Positions 10,681 to 21,465 of a stretch of 64,000 bases of DNA are shown here, in pieces (the first letter of the stretch is position 1; every line of letters starts with the position of its first letter). Source of the DNA: Prorocentrum cordatum (Eukaryota > Sar > Dinophyceae > Prorocentrales > Prorocentraceae); assembly GCA_963575745.1 (NCBI GenBank), contig CAUYUJ010018460.1, positions 298,501 through 362,500 of the forward strand, read 5' to 3'. The position numbers were made by a program, and so were the translations under genes. A model generated the notes under the pieces. That model did no database searches and was not told the origin of the DNA. It worked only from the letters and a program-made list of their open reading frames with translations.

Positions 10681-12655
10681 GATCAACAATAATTATTCTT
10701 CAAGAATGAGAGTGAGCTTGTGAACAACAACAACAAGAAAACCCCCACTTTCGAGTGGGTGGGCAGCAAGTGTGTTCTCACCAGTGCCAGGGTTTTCATG
10801 CGACGCGAGACAATACCCCCACTTCGTGGGGGGGCAGTTCAAGCTCTACCAAATATCCAAACGACTCTTCGCGACCACCCAAACCCAGCTTCCCGCCCTA
10901 TGACGTTGGGACACTTCACTTCGTGGCGTGCGGACGACCGTGGCTACTACACTGGCGTGGGGTACACACCCACAGAACTTGGTCACTTATTCGGGGCGCG
11001 CGTGTGCCCAGCATCCTGCAATTGTGACATACAATACATGACACAGACAGACAGAGAGAGAGACAGAGAGCAGACAGAGAGAGAGACAGAGAGAGCGGAG
11101 TTGGTCACATTTTTGGGGCAAGTTCCTGAGATCGTCTTGTTTTTTGTTGGTCTTGCGCGCGCGAATGTCCACTTTACTTTTTTTTGCAAGGGAGTATTGA
11201 AATTTGATTATGTTAGAACAAGAAAAAGTAGCTCGCGCGAGCTCATGTAACATAAATGTTGAAAAACCATTGGTTTTGTGGGAGTCGGACAGCGCGCGCG
11301 GGATGAAATTTGGACATTTTTTTTTGAAAAACCATTGGGTTTTTGATGTTTTTATGTTGAAATCGTTACGAAACCTAAGGTTCTGGAAGGATTTCGTCTT
11401 GCGCGCGCGAATGTCCACTTTACCTTATTTTTTGCAAGGGATTATTGAAATTTGATTATGTTAGAACAAGAAAAAGTAGCTCGCGCGAGCTCATGTAACA
11501 TAAATGTTGAAAAACCATTGGTTTTGTGGGATTCGGACAGCGCGCGCGGAAGGACATTTTGACAATTTTTTCTTAAAAAACCATTGGGTTTTTGATGTTT
11601 TTATGTTAAAATCGCTACGAAACCTAAGGTTTTGGAAGGATTTCGTCTTGCGCGCACGAATGTCCACTTTACCTTATTTTTTGCAAGGGATTCTTGCAAT
11701 TTGATCAAGTAAGAACAAGAATTTTCATTTTATAGTGTTTTTTGCAAGGGAAAACGGACTACAACAAAACAACCGGATCCGGACACAATCCACTTTTCTG
11801 AAGCTTTCGCGAAAAAATGATGAAAATGTAGCTGCGGCCTAGGTTTTGGAGGGGGGTCGTGTACCAGGGGTCCCAACAATAATTATTCTTTAGAAGTAAT
11901 AATGTTCAACAATTACTAGCACGTGGGGACACTCCGTTCTCACCAGTGCCAGGGTTTTCATAGGAGGCGGGCAATACCCCCACTTTGTGGGGGGGCCGGT
12001 TCAAGCTCTACCAAATTTCCAAACGACTCTTCGCCACCACCCACACCCAGCTTCCCGCCCTATGACGTTCGGACACTTCACTTCGTGGCATGCGGACGAC
12101 CGTGGCTACTATTCAGGGCCCCGCGGCCGACGACGACGGCGTGCGCGCGCGAAGAAAAAACGAATGTGTCCCGCATGGTATTATTTGACAGGGATGATGG
12201 CCCTGGCAGGTGCGCAACCGTTGTTGCAGAAGTTCGAAAAAGTTGCTCGCAAAAGCCCGTTTGACAGAAATGATTAAAAAGTGTTGGGTTTCCTACGAAT
12301 CCGCAAGAGCGCGCGGGATGAAATTTTGACAATTTTTTTTTGAAAAACCATTGGTTTTTTGATGTTGTTATGTTAAAATCGCTACGAAAACTAAGGTTTT
12401 GGAAGGATTTCGTCTTGCGCGCGCGAATGTCCACTTTACCTTATTTTTTGCAAGGGATTCTTGAAGTTTGGTTATGTTAGAACAAGAAATGTCCACTTTA
12501 GCGTATTTCTTGCAAGGGAAAACGGGGGACAACAAAACAACCGGATCTGGTACACATCGTTTTGCCTGAGACTTCCTCACGACAATTATGAAAATGAGGC
12601 TGCGGCCTAGGCGCGGCGGGGGGGGCGCGCACCAGGGGGCTCAACAATAATTATT
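10681..12655. repeat. Large duplicated unit, two copies plus the start of a third
   Basis: CAACAATAATTATTCTT occurs at 10684, 11874 and 12645 and opens each unit. Each copy then has ACCAGTGCCAGGGTTTTCAT, a CCCCCACTT stretch and CCCTATGACGTT. Copy 1 (to about 11865) is longer because of the internal repeat at 11158-11720. No convincing protein-coding content. Confidence 0.75.
11158..11720. repeat. ~247-bp internal tandem repeat
   Basis: GAATGTCCACTTTAC recurs at 11163, 11409 and 11658, with AAAAACCATTGG and GCGCGCGCGA blocks between. One more copy of the block lies at 12300-12445 in the second large unit. Confidence 0.8.
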
Positions 12656-12669
12656 CTTTAGAATTAATA

Positions 12670-12785
12670 ATGTTCAACAACTACAACAACACCCACAACA
12701 ACAACAAACACAAAAAAAAAAAAACAGCAACGCCAACAACAACCACAACAACAACGACAACAACAACAACAACACTTACACCAGC
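12670..12785. repeat. (CAA)n-rich microsatellite
   Basis: CAACAACAA runs broken by an A-tract near 12710. It follows the third CAACAATAATTATTCTT block. Confidence 0.8.
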
Positions 12786-12994
12786 CACAACAAGAATCAT
12801 CCGCATCGCGGAGTCCCACTTCAGCCTCACACCAAGGGGCCACGAATGACCGTGCGGCCCCCTCGCTCTGACACGCCTGAAACTCCTCCCTGTCGCACCC
12901 CGAGGCGTGTCGGTGGGGCGGGGCCAGGCGTAGTGCCTGAGACTTCCTCACCGTGTAGCACCCTTGAGCAGAAAGCTTGCGCATTGTATCACGG

Positions 12995-13290
12995 GTGCGG
13001 GGCGGGCCGTTTCCAAAATGCGGCTCTCGCCTTGGCGGCGCGCCCATTCGCCACAAACATTTGCAAGAGCTTCACGGATGGCTGGCGGGTGGTTTTCAAC
13101 ATGTCTGCTCCCTTCTTAGCGCCGCGCGCAACCTTCTTCAACCGTTGCATAACTTTCACGGATGGAGGCCAATACCTTTGCAACATGTGGCTCTCGCCTT
13201 AGCGCCGCGCACATTCGATTGAAATACGGCTTCAAGCATGGAGGGCGGTTCCTTTCCAACAAATGGCTCGCGCACTCGTGACGCGCAATC
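12995..13290. repeat. ~80-bp tandem repeat, about four copies
   Basis: Units share TTCAACATGTGGCTCTCGCC and a following GCGCCGCGC block, at about 13010, 13092, 13173 and 13251. Confidence 0.7.
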
Positions 13291-13319
13291 GTGTTAAGAA
13301 TTTGGCAGCAGATTCAAGG

Positions 13320-13500
13320 GTTCTCACAGTTAACGTCCCGGAAATGGTGTTTGGGCGCGATGCCAGGGCGCAGCGGTTACGTTCGCGGCGTTATTAAAGT
13401 CCCAAGCACGGTGTCCTGGCACGATCCAGGATCGTCAAGACGCACCAGTTACAGTGATCCGCAGCGTTGAAGTCCCAGGAACAGCGTTCTGGCACAATTC
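13320..13500. repeat. ~77-bp tandem repeat, about 2.5 copies
   Basis: Units read AAGTCCCAAGCACGGTGTCC / AAGTCCCAGGAACAGCGTTC, then GGCAC and a CAGCGGTTACG-like block. Diverged. Confidence 0.55.
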
Positions 13501-13526
13501 AGATTTTCGAACGAGTGTCTTCCAAC

Positions 13527-13571
13527 GGGGGAGGAGGAGGAGGAGGAGGAGGAGGAGGAGGAGGAGGAGGC
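13527..13571. repeat. (GGA)n microsatellite
   Basis: Pure GGA run. A CTC-rich counterpart lies at 13679-13750. Confidence 0.85.
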
Positions 13572-14054
13572 ACTTCCCCCAATGAAGACCAAGCCTTTCA
13601 GTGGCCTGTAAAGACGGAACTTGGACGGAGGGTCTATTGCAATGTCGCTGATACGTCTTGGGTTTATACTGATATGTTCCTCCTCCTCCTGCTTTGCTCC
13701 TCCTCCCTCCCTCCACCTCCTCCTCCTCCTCCTCTTCCTCCTCCTCCTCGCTCCTCATCGACGCATACTTCTCATCTCGTCTTCTCCTGCTGCGCATGCT
13801 CGTCTTCAGCTTCATCATCATCATCTTGCTCGCTCCTCCGCCTTCTGCCTCTCCTGTTCCGAGAAGCGCGACCGCGGCCCCTGACCCGTCGTTTTGCGGT
13901 GCAATGTTCGGTCCTGGCCTGGAGCCCTTCGAAAGCGCCCCTTGCGAAGCATTACCTCAACACATCAGCCGAAGAGCAACGCAAATAACAGGCGGGTCGG
14001 GACGTCGGCGTGTGAAAACGTGAGTTCCAATTCGGCGATGGACACGCCTCCCTC

Positions 14055-14215
14055 CAGTAGACCTCCCCTTAGTGAAAACGGCCTGCGACCGAGATCGACG
14101 GACCTGGACCCGCGAAAAGGACGGCCGCGACGCTCTCTCGCGAAACGAACGCGGCCAATTCCTCAATCGACGCGTCAGGGCAGGAGGTCTGTCCACCCCC
14201 GACCAGTGTATCTCT
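14055..14215. repeat. Dispersed repeat, copy of 40960-41127
   Basis: Shares GTGAAAACGGCCTG, GACGGACCTGGACCCGCGAA and AGGAGGTCTGTCCACCCCCG, in order, with 40960-41127. Both are in the same orientation and about 85-90% similar by eye. No coding content. Confidence 0.75.
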
Positions 14216-15147
14216 ACGGATTCCCCAGGCAAATGCAGCCAAGACAGGCGTGAGCGCACGGCCGTGTGCACCTTAAGTGTTCCCTTTTTTTCACTGCGGG
14301 TCGCGGCCGCGCAGACCAGACATGCAGCCGTGCATTGTTTGAGGGATGAAAAACACGGCCCGTCCTCCTCCTCCTCCTCCTCCTTCTCCTCCTCCTGGGT
14401 CTGTAAACCTCCTGGGGTCCCCCAAAGCCTAGAGCCGCCAGGACGCGGCATGTCACGCAGGGTTTGCCCTGTCAGCCCACAGGAGTTTCAGCGCACAGCG
14501 CCTCGTAAACCAGGGTAGGGGCGTTTTTTTATGCCCTTCAACTGTGGGGAGAGCACGATCCCTAATCGTGTGGACGGCTCGAGCGAAACCGCCGCCAGAG
14601 TGCTGCCCGACTGGGCGATTTCGGGTATCCCATCTTCTGTTGTCCTTGTAACCACGTAGAACCCCCTGGCGAAAAGATATCCGGGCAACGCGGCAACATA
14701 GAGAAACTTACCCAGGGACGTCTACAACCTTGTGTGCACATGAGGCGGCAATGCATAGACCGCTCATTACAAAAGCGAACATTGAAAGACTCACCGAACC
14801 CTTGAACGTTTCACCAGCGAACGCCGTGCCACAGCTAAATATTTCCCGATTGCGGCATTACTCTTGCGACATCGTTGACAGGACGCGACCACGAGCAGAC
14901 GAAAGCAGCAGAGCGACACGTGTGGAAACAGACGGAGGGCGGAGAAGTGGACAAAGTACGAGCGGAAGAGACAGCACCGCTCGCTACGTTCGCGGTGCAG
15001 AACAGAAACCTGCGCTGAGCGCAGCAAAAGTCCCTAACCGTCAAAAGGCAGCTGGATATTACCAGCCTGGAACATATCCCTATCCCTATGCTGGGCACCT
15101 CCTCATCACGATGCCAATATTAGGGATGCCCTTATTTTTTGAGGGCG

Positions 15148-15195
15148 AATCCCTAAGATTGTCATCGCTTTTTGGCGTGTCAATCTTAGGGATAG
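15148..15195. other. Hairpin
   Basis: ATCCCTAAGATTG (from 15149) and CAATCTTAGGGAT (from 15181) form a perfect 13-bp stem with a 19-base loop containing a T-run. Role unknown. Confidence 0.6.
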
Positions 15196-15409
15196 GGGTA
15201 CGTTCGAGGCTGGTAAGGAGAGAGTGTGGCATGGTCACAGGACAGCGCCGTGCGCTGCGCGGCGCCCCATCGCGCTGCGATCCGCGATCTGAGAGTTGCG
15301 ACAGTTTCGTAGGTCGCAGCCCCCCAGGGATGGGGAGGCGGAGGCGTAGGAGGCGGAGGAGGAGGAGGAGGCGGAGGAGGAGGAGGAGCGGGGAAGGTCG
15401 TAAGTAACC

Positions 15410-16010
15410 ATGCAACAATTTCGTAAGTCGCATCATCGTAGGCAGCTCTGCTGGGCCTCCCAAGAGCCCACGAACGTGGCGATCGTTGCGCACTTCGCAG
15501 CCCCCCAGGGAGCCGCGAGGTCCCGCCTGGACCTGCGTGTAACTCCACTCCGCTGGGCCTCCCAGGAGCCAACATATGTGGCAACAATTGCGCAGCGCCC
15601 CCAGGGAGCCGCGAGGTCCCGCCTGGATCTGCGTATAACTCCAATCCGCTGGACCTCCCCAGAACTCACGAAAGTGGGCGGCAATTGCGCCCTTCGCAGC
15701 CCCCCAGGGGAGCCGCGAGGTCCCGCCTGGATCTGCGTGTAACTCCACTCCGCTGGACCTCCCAGGAGCCCACAAAAAAAGCGGCGACAGTTGCGCAGCC
15801 CCCCCAGGGAGCAACGAAGTGCCGCCTGCATCTGCGTGTAACTCCATTCCGCTGGACCTCCCAGGAGCTCACGAAAGTGGGCGGCAATTGCGCCTTTCGC
15901 AATCCCCCAGGGAGCCGCGAAATGCCAGACCTCCCAGGAACCCACCACGAAATGCAACCATGGCGCGCTCCGCAGCCCCCCTGGGAGCCGTGGATCTTCC
16001 ACGGATCTGG
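15410..16010. repeat. ~100-bp tandem repeat, about six copies
   Basis: GGAGCCGCGAGGTCCCGCC-type cores begin at 15509, 15605, 15709, 15807 and 15911, separated by CTGGACCTCCCAGGAGC blocks. Spacing varies from 96 to 104 bp. Minus-strand open frames through it are by-products. Confidence 0.85.
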
Positions 16011-16091
16011 GTGTGACTCTACTCTGCTTGACCTCCCAGCGCCCTCGGAGGAGAAGAGAGGAAAACGAGAGCAGGAGGAAATTAGGATTGG

Positions 16092-16242
16092 GTCCGGCAT
16101 GTCCTCCTACAGGCGGATATTGGGCGAAAGCTAAAAAACAATCCAAAAATAACCGAAAGCATGCAAACATACTAGAAACATTGTCGCCATACTATTTTTC
16201 GGCTATTCTTGAGTACTCCTCTTGTAGAGGAAAACGCCCGAC
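16092..16242. mobile_element. MITE-like inverted-repeat element, copy a
   Basis: It starts GTCCGGCATGTCCTCCTACA and ends CCTCTTGTAGAGG...GCCCGAC; the ends are imperfect inverted copies of about 24 bp. The inside is A/T-rich and non-coding, in contrast to the GC-rich flanks. Related copies are at 16577, 24009, 25952, 27596 and 32673. Confidence 0.75.
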
Positions 16243-16576
16243 TTAAAGGTAGGAGACAGGAGGGAGAGGAGGGGGAGGAGAAGAGAGGGAGGAGCGACCG
16301 CAGTGCTCCAGTCGAAACGAATATTCAACCAGAGTAGGGTTGGGAATAGAGCAGGAGACAGGCGGCAGGAGGAGGGAGGCGGGGAGGAGAAGGAAGGCGA
16401 GAGAGGAGGATGAGACCACGGCGCTCCGTTCCAGAACGAGAACCTCACACAGGAAGGTTGGCCGAAACGACACCGGCACCCCAGCTTCGTGCTGCATCTG
16501 TCGAGCAGGCCGGATCATTGATGGTCCCGGGGCCCGAAGCCCGGCGACGGCGCCCGTTTGTGAACAGTTGCCTTAG

Positions 16577-16697
16577 GTCGGGCATGTCCCCCTACAGGCG
16601 GGTTTTGGGGGAAAAATAAAAAAATAGTCAACAAATATTCCCGAGTGGTAAAAAATAGTCAGAACATCGTGAATATTCCTCCTGTGGAGGGGCAGAA
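16577..16697. mobile_element. MITE-like element, copy b, right end truncated
   Basis: It starts GTCGGGCATGTCCCCCTACA and has an AT-rich middle. The right arm stops at CCTCCTGTGGAGGGGCAGA without the terminal CCCGAC. Confidence 0.65.
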
Positions 16698-16847
16698 CAG
16701 TTGCACCCAGGAGAGCACCCGAGCAGCAGCACACAAAGGTGACGAGACGTGTCGAGGAGCGGGAGGTCGGCTGGTGAAAACGGCCACGTGCACCGCAGTA
16801 TACAGTCGAGGCCGATTGGAACCCAGACGTGCTCGCGTCGTGAAAAA

Positions 16848-16980
16848 ATGAAGACGGGAGGCTTTTGGCCAATTTCGGCCTCGGGGGGGGCTCGGGAGCG
16901 TCAACAAAACGACTCAGGATGACAAACCGGTCCCGGGGAACGGGTCGTCCTGAAAAAATCAGGACGTCACACGTCTGGCA
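16848..16980 (+). repeat. Dispersed repeat family F, copy 1
   Basis: Family F markers in order: GACGGGAGGCTTTTGGCC, AATTTCGGCCTCGG, CGACTCAGGATGA, ACCGGTCCCGGGGAA and ATCAGGACGTC. At least nine copies occur in the window in both orientations. SINE-like in size (about 130-180 bp), but I see no tRNA-type promoter boxes or tail. Confidence 0.75.
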
Positions 16981-17103
16981 AAGGACACGCGAGAGGACAC
17001 AAGACCCTTCCAAGGGCCACACTGCCACAGGAACGCAGGAGGCACGTGTCGCGAACCACGGGTCACAAGGGTACCCTCGATTCGGCAGGGCCGACCTGCG
17101 AAT
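16976..17103 (+). repeat. Dispersed repeat family G, copy 1
   Basis: Markers: GGACACGCGAGAGGACAC, GACCCTTC, AGGGCCAC, CAGGAACGCAGGAGGCA and GGTACCCTCGAT. Further copies are at 26274-26403 and 28414-28562. It abuts an F copy here. Confidence 0.7.
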
Positions 17104-17329
17104 CGGCCTTGACTGGTTAGCCGCCTGGACCAAACACGCCACTGGCATTGAGGCAAGGACACGACTCGTAAATCAATGGTCGAGGCGTGTCGAGCGAAAC
17201 GGCTGCCAGGCCAGGCGGTCTCGGGCTCCCCGTGACCCTGCGGGGCCAAAAAGGCCTCACGTTGCATCTTCGGGGGACCCTTCCTGTCCTGGGAATGGCG
17301 CTCTGTTCTTGTACTCCGACATGCATGGG

Positions 17330-17425
17330 TTCGGCGCGGATTCGACGCGGATTCGGCACGGATTCGACGCGGATTCGACTCGCTGGACGCGGACTCGACA
17401 CGGATTCGATGTGGATCGCGGCGCG
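17330..17425. repeat. CGCGGATTCGA minisatellite
   Basis: Seven or eight 11-12 bp units of the form GACGCGGATTCG with small changes. The flanks (17106-18000) show no gene. Confidence 0.75.
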
Positions 17426-17800
17426 ACGGGACAAACAAGGTCCTCCCAGGATGCAGCGTGAAATGCCAGCATTGAGGCGAGAGCCTGATCTGTGCCCGAA
17501 TACACTGCGAGGAAGGCTCAGGCGAAACCGCCGCTGGGCCAGGCGGCCCTGGGCTCCCCGTCACCTCGTGGGACTCTCCCCGTCGCCTTGTGGGACCCTG
17601 CTGCCACGTCCAACAAACATGCAACGCCCGGATCTTAGGGTCGTCTCACACCCCTACTGCGACTAAGACGAAGCCAGGGCGAGGACGAATTCGGGTGAGG
17701 ATACCTCGAGGATCGCTGAGACCCCGCGGCTTTGAAGGCTGTCTCGGGCGTTGGGGCTTTCTCGGGGCGTTCCCGAACGCTCCCAGAGCGTTCCGGACCC

Positions 17801-17965
17801 AGACCTGCGACGTCCCGATTTTGTCAATAATACGGGGCCCCTGGAAGACCCAACCCGTTCCCCGGAATCGGTTCTTCATCCCGCATCGTTTTTGGACGGT
17901 CACGAGGCCCGGCTCTCGAGGCCGAAATTGGCCAAAAACCTCCCTTCCTGATTTTTCTACGATGC
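17801..17965 (-). repeat. Family F, copy 2 (inverted)
   Basis: Reverse-complement orientation: CCCGATTTTGTCAATAATAC, CGGTTCTTCATCCCG and GAGGCCGAAATTGGCC appear in the expected order. Confidence 0.7.
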
Positions 17966-18011
17966 ACGGAGCGCGAGTATCTTCGCGCCCCCGCGGGTGA
18001 CCTTGGCCGCT

Positions 18012-18345
18012 AGGGAGGAGGAGGAGACCAGCGTAGGGGGGTGGGAGGAGGAGGAGGAGGAGGAGGAGGAGGAGGAGGAGCAGGAGGAGGAGGAGGAGGA
18101 GGAGGAGGAGGCAGGAGGAAAAAGGAGGATAATGTGGAGGAGGAGGAAGGAGGAGGAGCAGGAGGAGGAGGAGGAGAGGAGGAGGAAAAATGTGGAGGAG
18201 GAGAGGAGGGCAGGAGGAGGAGGAGGAGGAGCAGCATGAGGATGAGGAGGAGGAGAGGAGGAGCAGGAGGAGGAGGAGAAGGAGGAGGAGGAGGAGGAGG
18301 GGGAGCAGGAGGAGGAGGAGGAGGAGGAGAGGAACGAGGAGCATC
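18012..18345. repeat. Long (GGA)n purine tract
   Basis: About 330 bp of GGA triplets with occasional GCA, AAA and ATG interruptions. Open in every frame, with no gene. A potential triplex-forming purine tract. Confidence 0.9.
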
Positions 18346-18349
18346 GTGT

Positions 18350-19160
18350 CTGGGGACCGCTCTGGACACACCCGCGGCCGCCCACGCGCCCCTTGAGAAG
18401 CCAGCGCCGGGCTCCCTAGCCGCAGGCCTGGCCGGCCCACCATCGCTGAAGGGGCCCAAGTACACACAAACAAATACGCACAAATAAAAGTATCCCCCAT
18501 ACGTTCCCATATTTTCTGGGTTTTTGTCTTCCCCCCACTTCCCATATGTTCCCATATTTTCTGGGGAATCGGCGATTCATTGTGTCTGTGTGTTTCTTTC
18601 CCTCCTGACTGACGGCCCTTCTCGAGGCCCCCTCGGTCCCACCGCGGCGGGGGCCGACGACGGCTTCACAGACATGATCGCGTCGTTTTAAAAAATAAAA
18701 CAGAAAGGATCGCGTCGGGGGAAGAAGTTGCCCCGAACCCGCATTTCCAGCCTTCGGCCCCAGGACGCCCCCAGGCTGCCTCAAGAAGCTCCCCAGCACG
18801 CCCCAAGAAACCCCCAGGGAGCCTGAAAAGAGCCCCCAAGAACCAGGAATCGGACAAGCCTCGTGGAATGCAGTCCTGGACGCGCAGAAGTTTGTAGAGG
18901 GGTCGGCGGATGTGGCGTAAGCCTATATAATCCACGTCCGGAAGTGACGTGTTGCCGGAGGCAGGTCACGAGCGGAAGCCCTAATGCAATGGATCCCATG
19001 AGTCCAATGCTTGCATAAGTGCCACGTATTGTATTGTGTTACCTTATTATGTCTCCCCCCCTAACCCCCCCCCGGAGTCGCGCCACATCCGTCGACCCAA
19101 AGGTGGAGGGCCCCTTGCGCGCCTCAAACCCAACAAAAACCAATGGAAAATCAATGATTT
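18350..19160. other. No gene recognised
   Basis: 18490-18560 has a short direct repeat of CCCATATTTTCTGGG. GCCTATATAATCC at 18920 resembles a TATA box but has no gene behind it. Confidence 0.4.
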
Positions 19161-19985
19161 CGGCTCCTTGGGCCTCTTGGGGCCCCAAGAAGGTTTCAAG
19201 ACGGCCCAAGATGGCCCCAAAACAGCCCAAGCCGGCCTCAATACGACCCAAGATGGCCCCAAGAGGGCCCATGAGGCCCCAAAAAAATCCAAGAGGCCCC
19301 CAAGAAGACTCCCGAGAGCGCCTCCGGAGGCCACAATCTTTGATTTTCCTATAGGTTTGGGACAAATTCAACGTTCTCGCCTTTTTCGGCTCTCAGAAGG
19401 CCATGACGGCCCAAGCAGCCTCCAAGAAGGCCCCCAAACAGCCCAAGAGGCCTCCAAGGGGGCCCCAAGACGGCCCAAGAGGGCCCCGAGACGGCCAAAA
19501 AAGCCTCCAAGGCAGCCCAAGAAGCCCCCAAGACGGCCCCAGAAGACCCCAAGAGAGCCCCAAGGCGGCCGCGAGAGGCTTCCAAAGTGGCCTCCGAAGT
19601 GGCAAGACGGCGTAAGAGCGCCCAAAGACGGCTCCAAGACGTCCCCAAGAGGCCCCCAGAGGCTCCAAAGAAGACCCCAAACGGCCCAGGAGGGCCCCAA
19701 GACGGCTCAAAGAGGCCCCCAAGGCGGTCCAAAGAAACCCTCAGGTCGGCCCAAGAGACCCCAAGAGAACCCCAAGGCGGCCGCGAGAGGCCCCCAAGAC
19801 GGCCTCCGAAGGGGCGGAACGGCGCAAAAACGCCCCCAGACGGCCCATGATGCCCCCAAGAGGCCCCGAGAGGCTCCCCAGAGGCCCCCAATGAACTCCC
19901 CCAAAAAACCTAGAGGCCTCCAAGAAATCCCCAAGAAGCCTCCAAGAGGCCTCAAAGAAGCCCCCACAAGGCCACACAACGACTG
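19160..19985. repeat. CCCAAGA-type minisatellite
   Basis: Irregular 12-21 bp units built from CCCAAGAGGCC and CCCAAGACGGCC. Both strands stay open over hundreds of codons (Pro/Lys/Arg on plus, Gly/Leu/Trp on minus). The same motif makes 20120-20215, 33260-35440, 39490-39850, 41140-41430, 47326-47880 and 60664-60930. Confidence 0.85.
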
Positions 19986-20257
19986 GAGCGTAATGTGATT
20001 TCCCCCCCTGGGCGAACGACGGCGCAGCGCCAGCCAGGTGGAAGTTGGTCACGGCGGCGCGCATGATTAGAGCCGGCGCTGGAAGGCAGGATGGGGATGG
20101 AGTATGAAAAGGAGGGGGGGGAGAGGCCCCAAAGAAGCCCCCAAGAGGCCCAAAGAAGCTCCCAAGAGGCCTCCAGGAAGCCCCCAGGAGGCTCCCAAGA
20201 GGCCCCGCGACGACGTGACTGTACGTGCTCCGGACGTGCACCCCGCGAAGCGAGAGG

Positions 20258-20415
20258 AATCAGGACGGGAAGCTTTTGGCCAATTTCGGCCTCGAGGGCC
20301 CTCGCCGGGCTTCGGGACCGGCAAAAAAGGACCCAGGCTTAAAAACCGGTCCTGGGAAAAGGGTCAGGACTTTCAGGGACCCCACATCGAAAAACTCAGG
20401 GCGTCGCATGTCTGG
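20258..20415 (+). repeat. Family F, copy 3
   Basis: ATCAGGACGGGAAGCTTTTG, CAATTTCGGCCTCGAGG, AAAAACCGGTCCTGGG and GGGCGTCGCATGTCTGGG appear in order. Confidence 0.75.
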
Positions 20416-20594
20416 GCTCCGACGGCCACGACGACCTTGGCCGCGACGCCCGACGAATGCCTGACGAGCGCCCGGCCGCGACCACGACCGCGACGACGGC
20501 ACCGACGACCACGACGACGGCCACGAGACTGGAACCCGCGGGCGGGACATACGCCCGTCCGTCACCTCTGTCTGCTCCCGCTACTGTCCCTGCA

Positions 20595-20920
20595 GCTCCT
20601 CTTCCTCCTGCTCCTGCTCCTCCTCGCGCTGCTCCTCCCTTCCCTCCTCCTCCTCCTCCTCCTCCTCCTCCTCCTCCTCCTCCTGGGCACTTCCCTCAGT
20701 GGAAACGATTCCTTCCAGTAGCATATGAAGAGAGAGAGCTTGGAAGTTGGAGGGGAGGTTGATTGCAACATCTGTGATGAGACTGTTGTGTACGCTGCTC
20801 CTGCTCCTCCTCCTCTTCCTCCTCATCCTACTCCTCCTCCTCCGCCTCCGCCTCCTGCTCCTCCTCCCTCTCCCTCCTCCTCCTCCTCCTCCTCCTCCTC
20901 CTCCTCCCTCCTCAATTAAC
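20595..20920. repeat. Two (CTC)n blocks
   Basis: CTC triplets at about 20595-20690 and 20798-20915, separated by about 100 bp of mixed sequence. Confidence 0.85.
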
Positions 20921-20939
20921 AAATGCCTCCGAGGTAGGG

Positions 20940-21090
20940 TCAGCATAGATGGGGTCGCAAGATCGCGGCGCATCGCCGATGCATCGGCGCCGTTGCCGAT
21001 GCATCGGCCGCACCTTGAGCCGCATCGGCAACGTATCGGAGATGCGGCGCGATGCTCAGACCCTGTCTACTCCGACCCATCTGGGAGGCC
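20940..21090. repeat. GATGCATCGGC-rich element, copy 1
   Basis: GGGTCGCAAGATCGCGGCGC, repeated GCCGATGCATCGGC palindromes, then CTACTCCGACCCATC. Related copies lie at 28640-28790 and 29131-29360. Confidence 0.65.
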
Positions 21091-21465
21091 TAGAACCCTC
21101 GTCCTCAACCTTGTTCTTGCTACCCCCAACTTCCCGTCCGCCACCCTCCTCCTCTCCCTCTGCTCCATTGAGGGTTCCGCCTTGGGGCACAAGGGACGGA
21201 GGGACGGAGGAAAAGCACCAGCGACGCCCTGCAGACTCTGGATGCTGCTGAGCCGCAGAGGAGGCCAGCGCACCACAGCACATCTGGGAAAAACAACTGC
21301 CACTGGAGCGGCGGTCAGCACAAAAAACGTCTGCCTACGGCGCTGGCGGCGCTAACCTCTTCTTCGATGACAACGGCCGAAACCGACGGCACAGCCACTG
21401 GACCAGACTCTGGTGGCTGGAGGGGCTGCACAGCCAAGCAAGTCTACCCCAAGGCTGGCTGGCGG

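Noticed and set aside
15060-15210. CCCTAT/TTAGGGA words as telomeric repeats
   Set aside because: Only a few scattered words, not a TTTAGGG/TTAGGG array. The TAGGGAT pairs form a hairpin instead.
18915-18935. CTATATAATCC as a TATA promoter
   Set aside because: Isolated word with no upstream elements and no gene downstream.
19036-19998. 320-codon Pro/Lys/Arg ORF and its antisense Gly/Leu/Trp ORF
   Set aside because: Both strands of the CCCAAGA minisatellite are stop-poor. The same pattern occurs at seven other loci.
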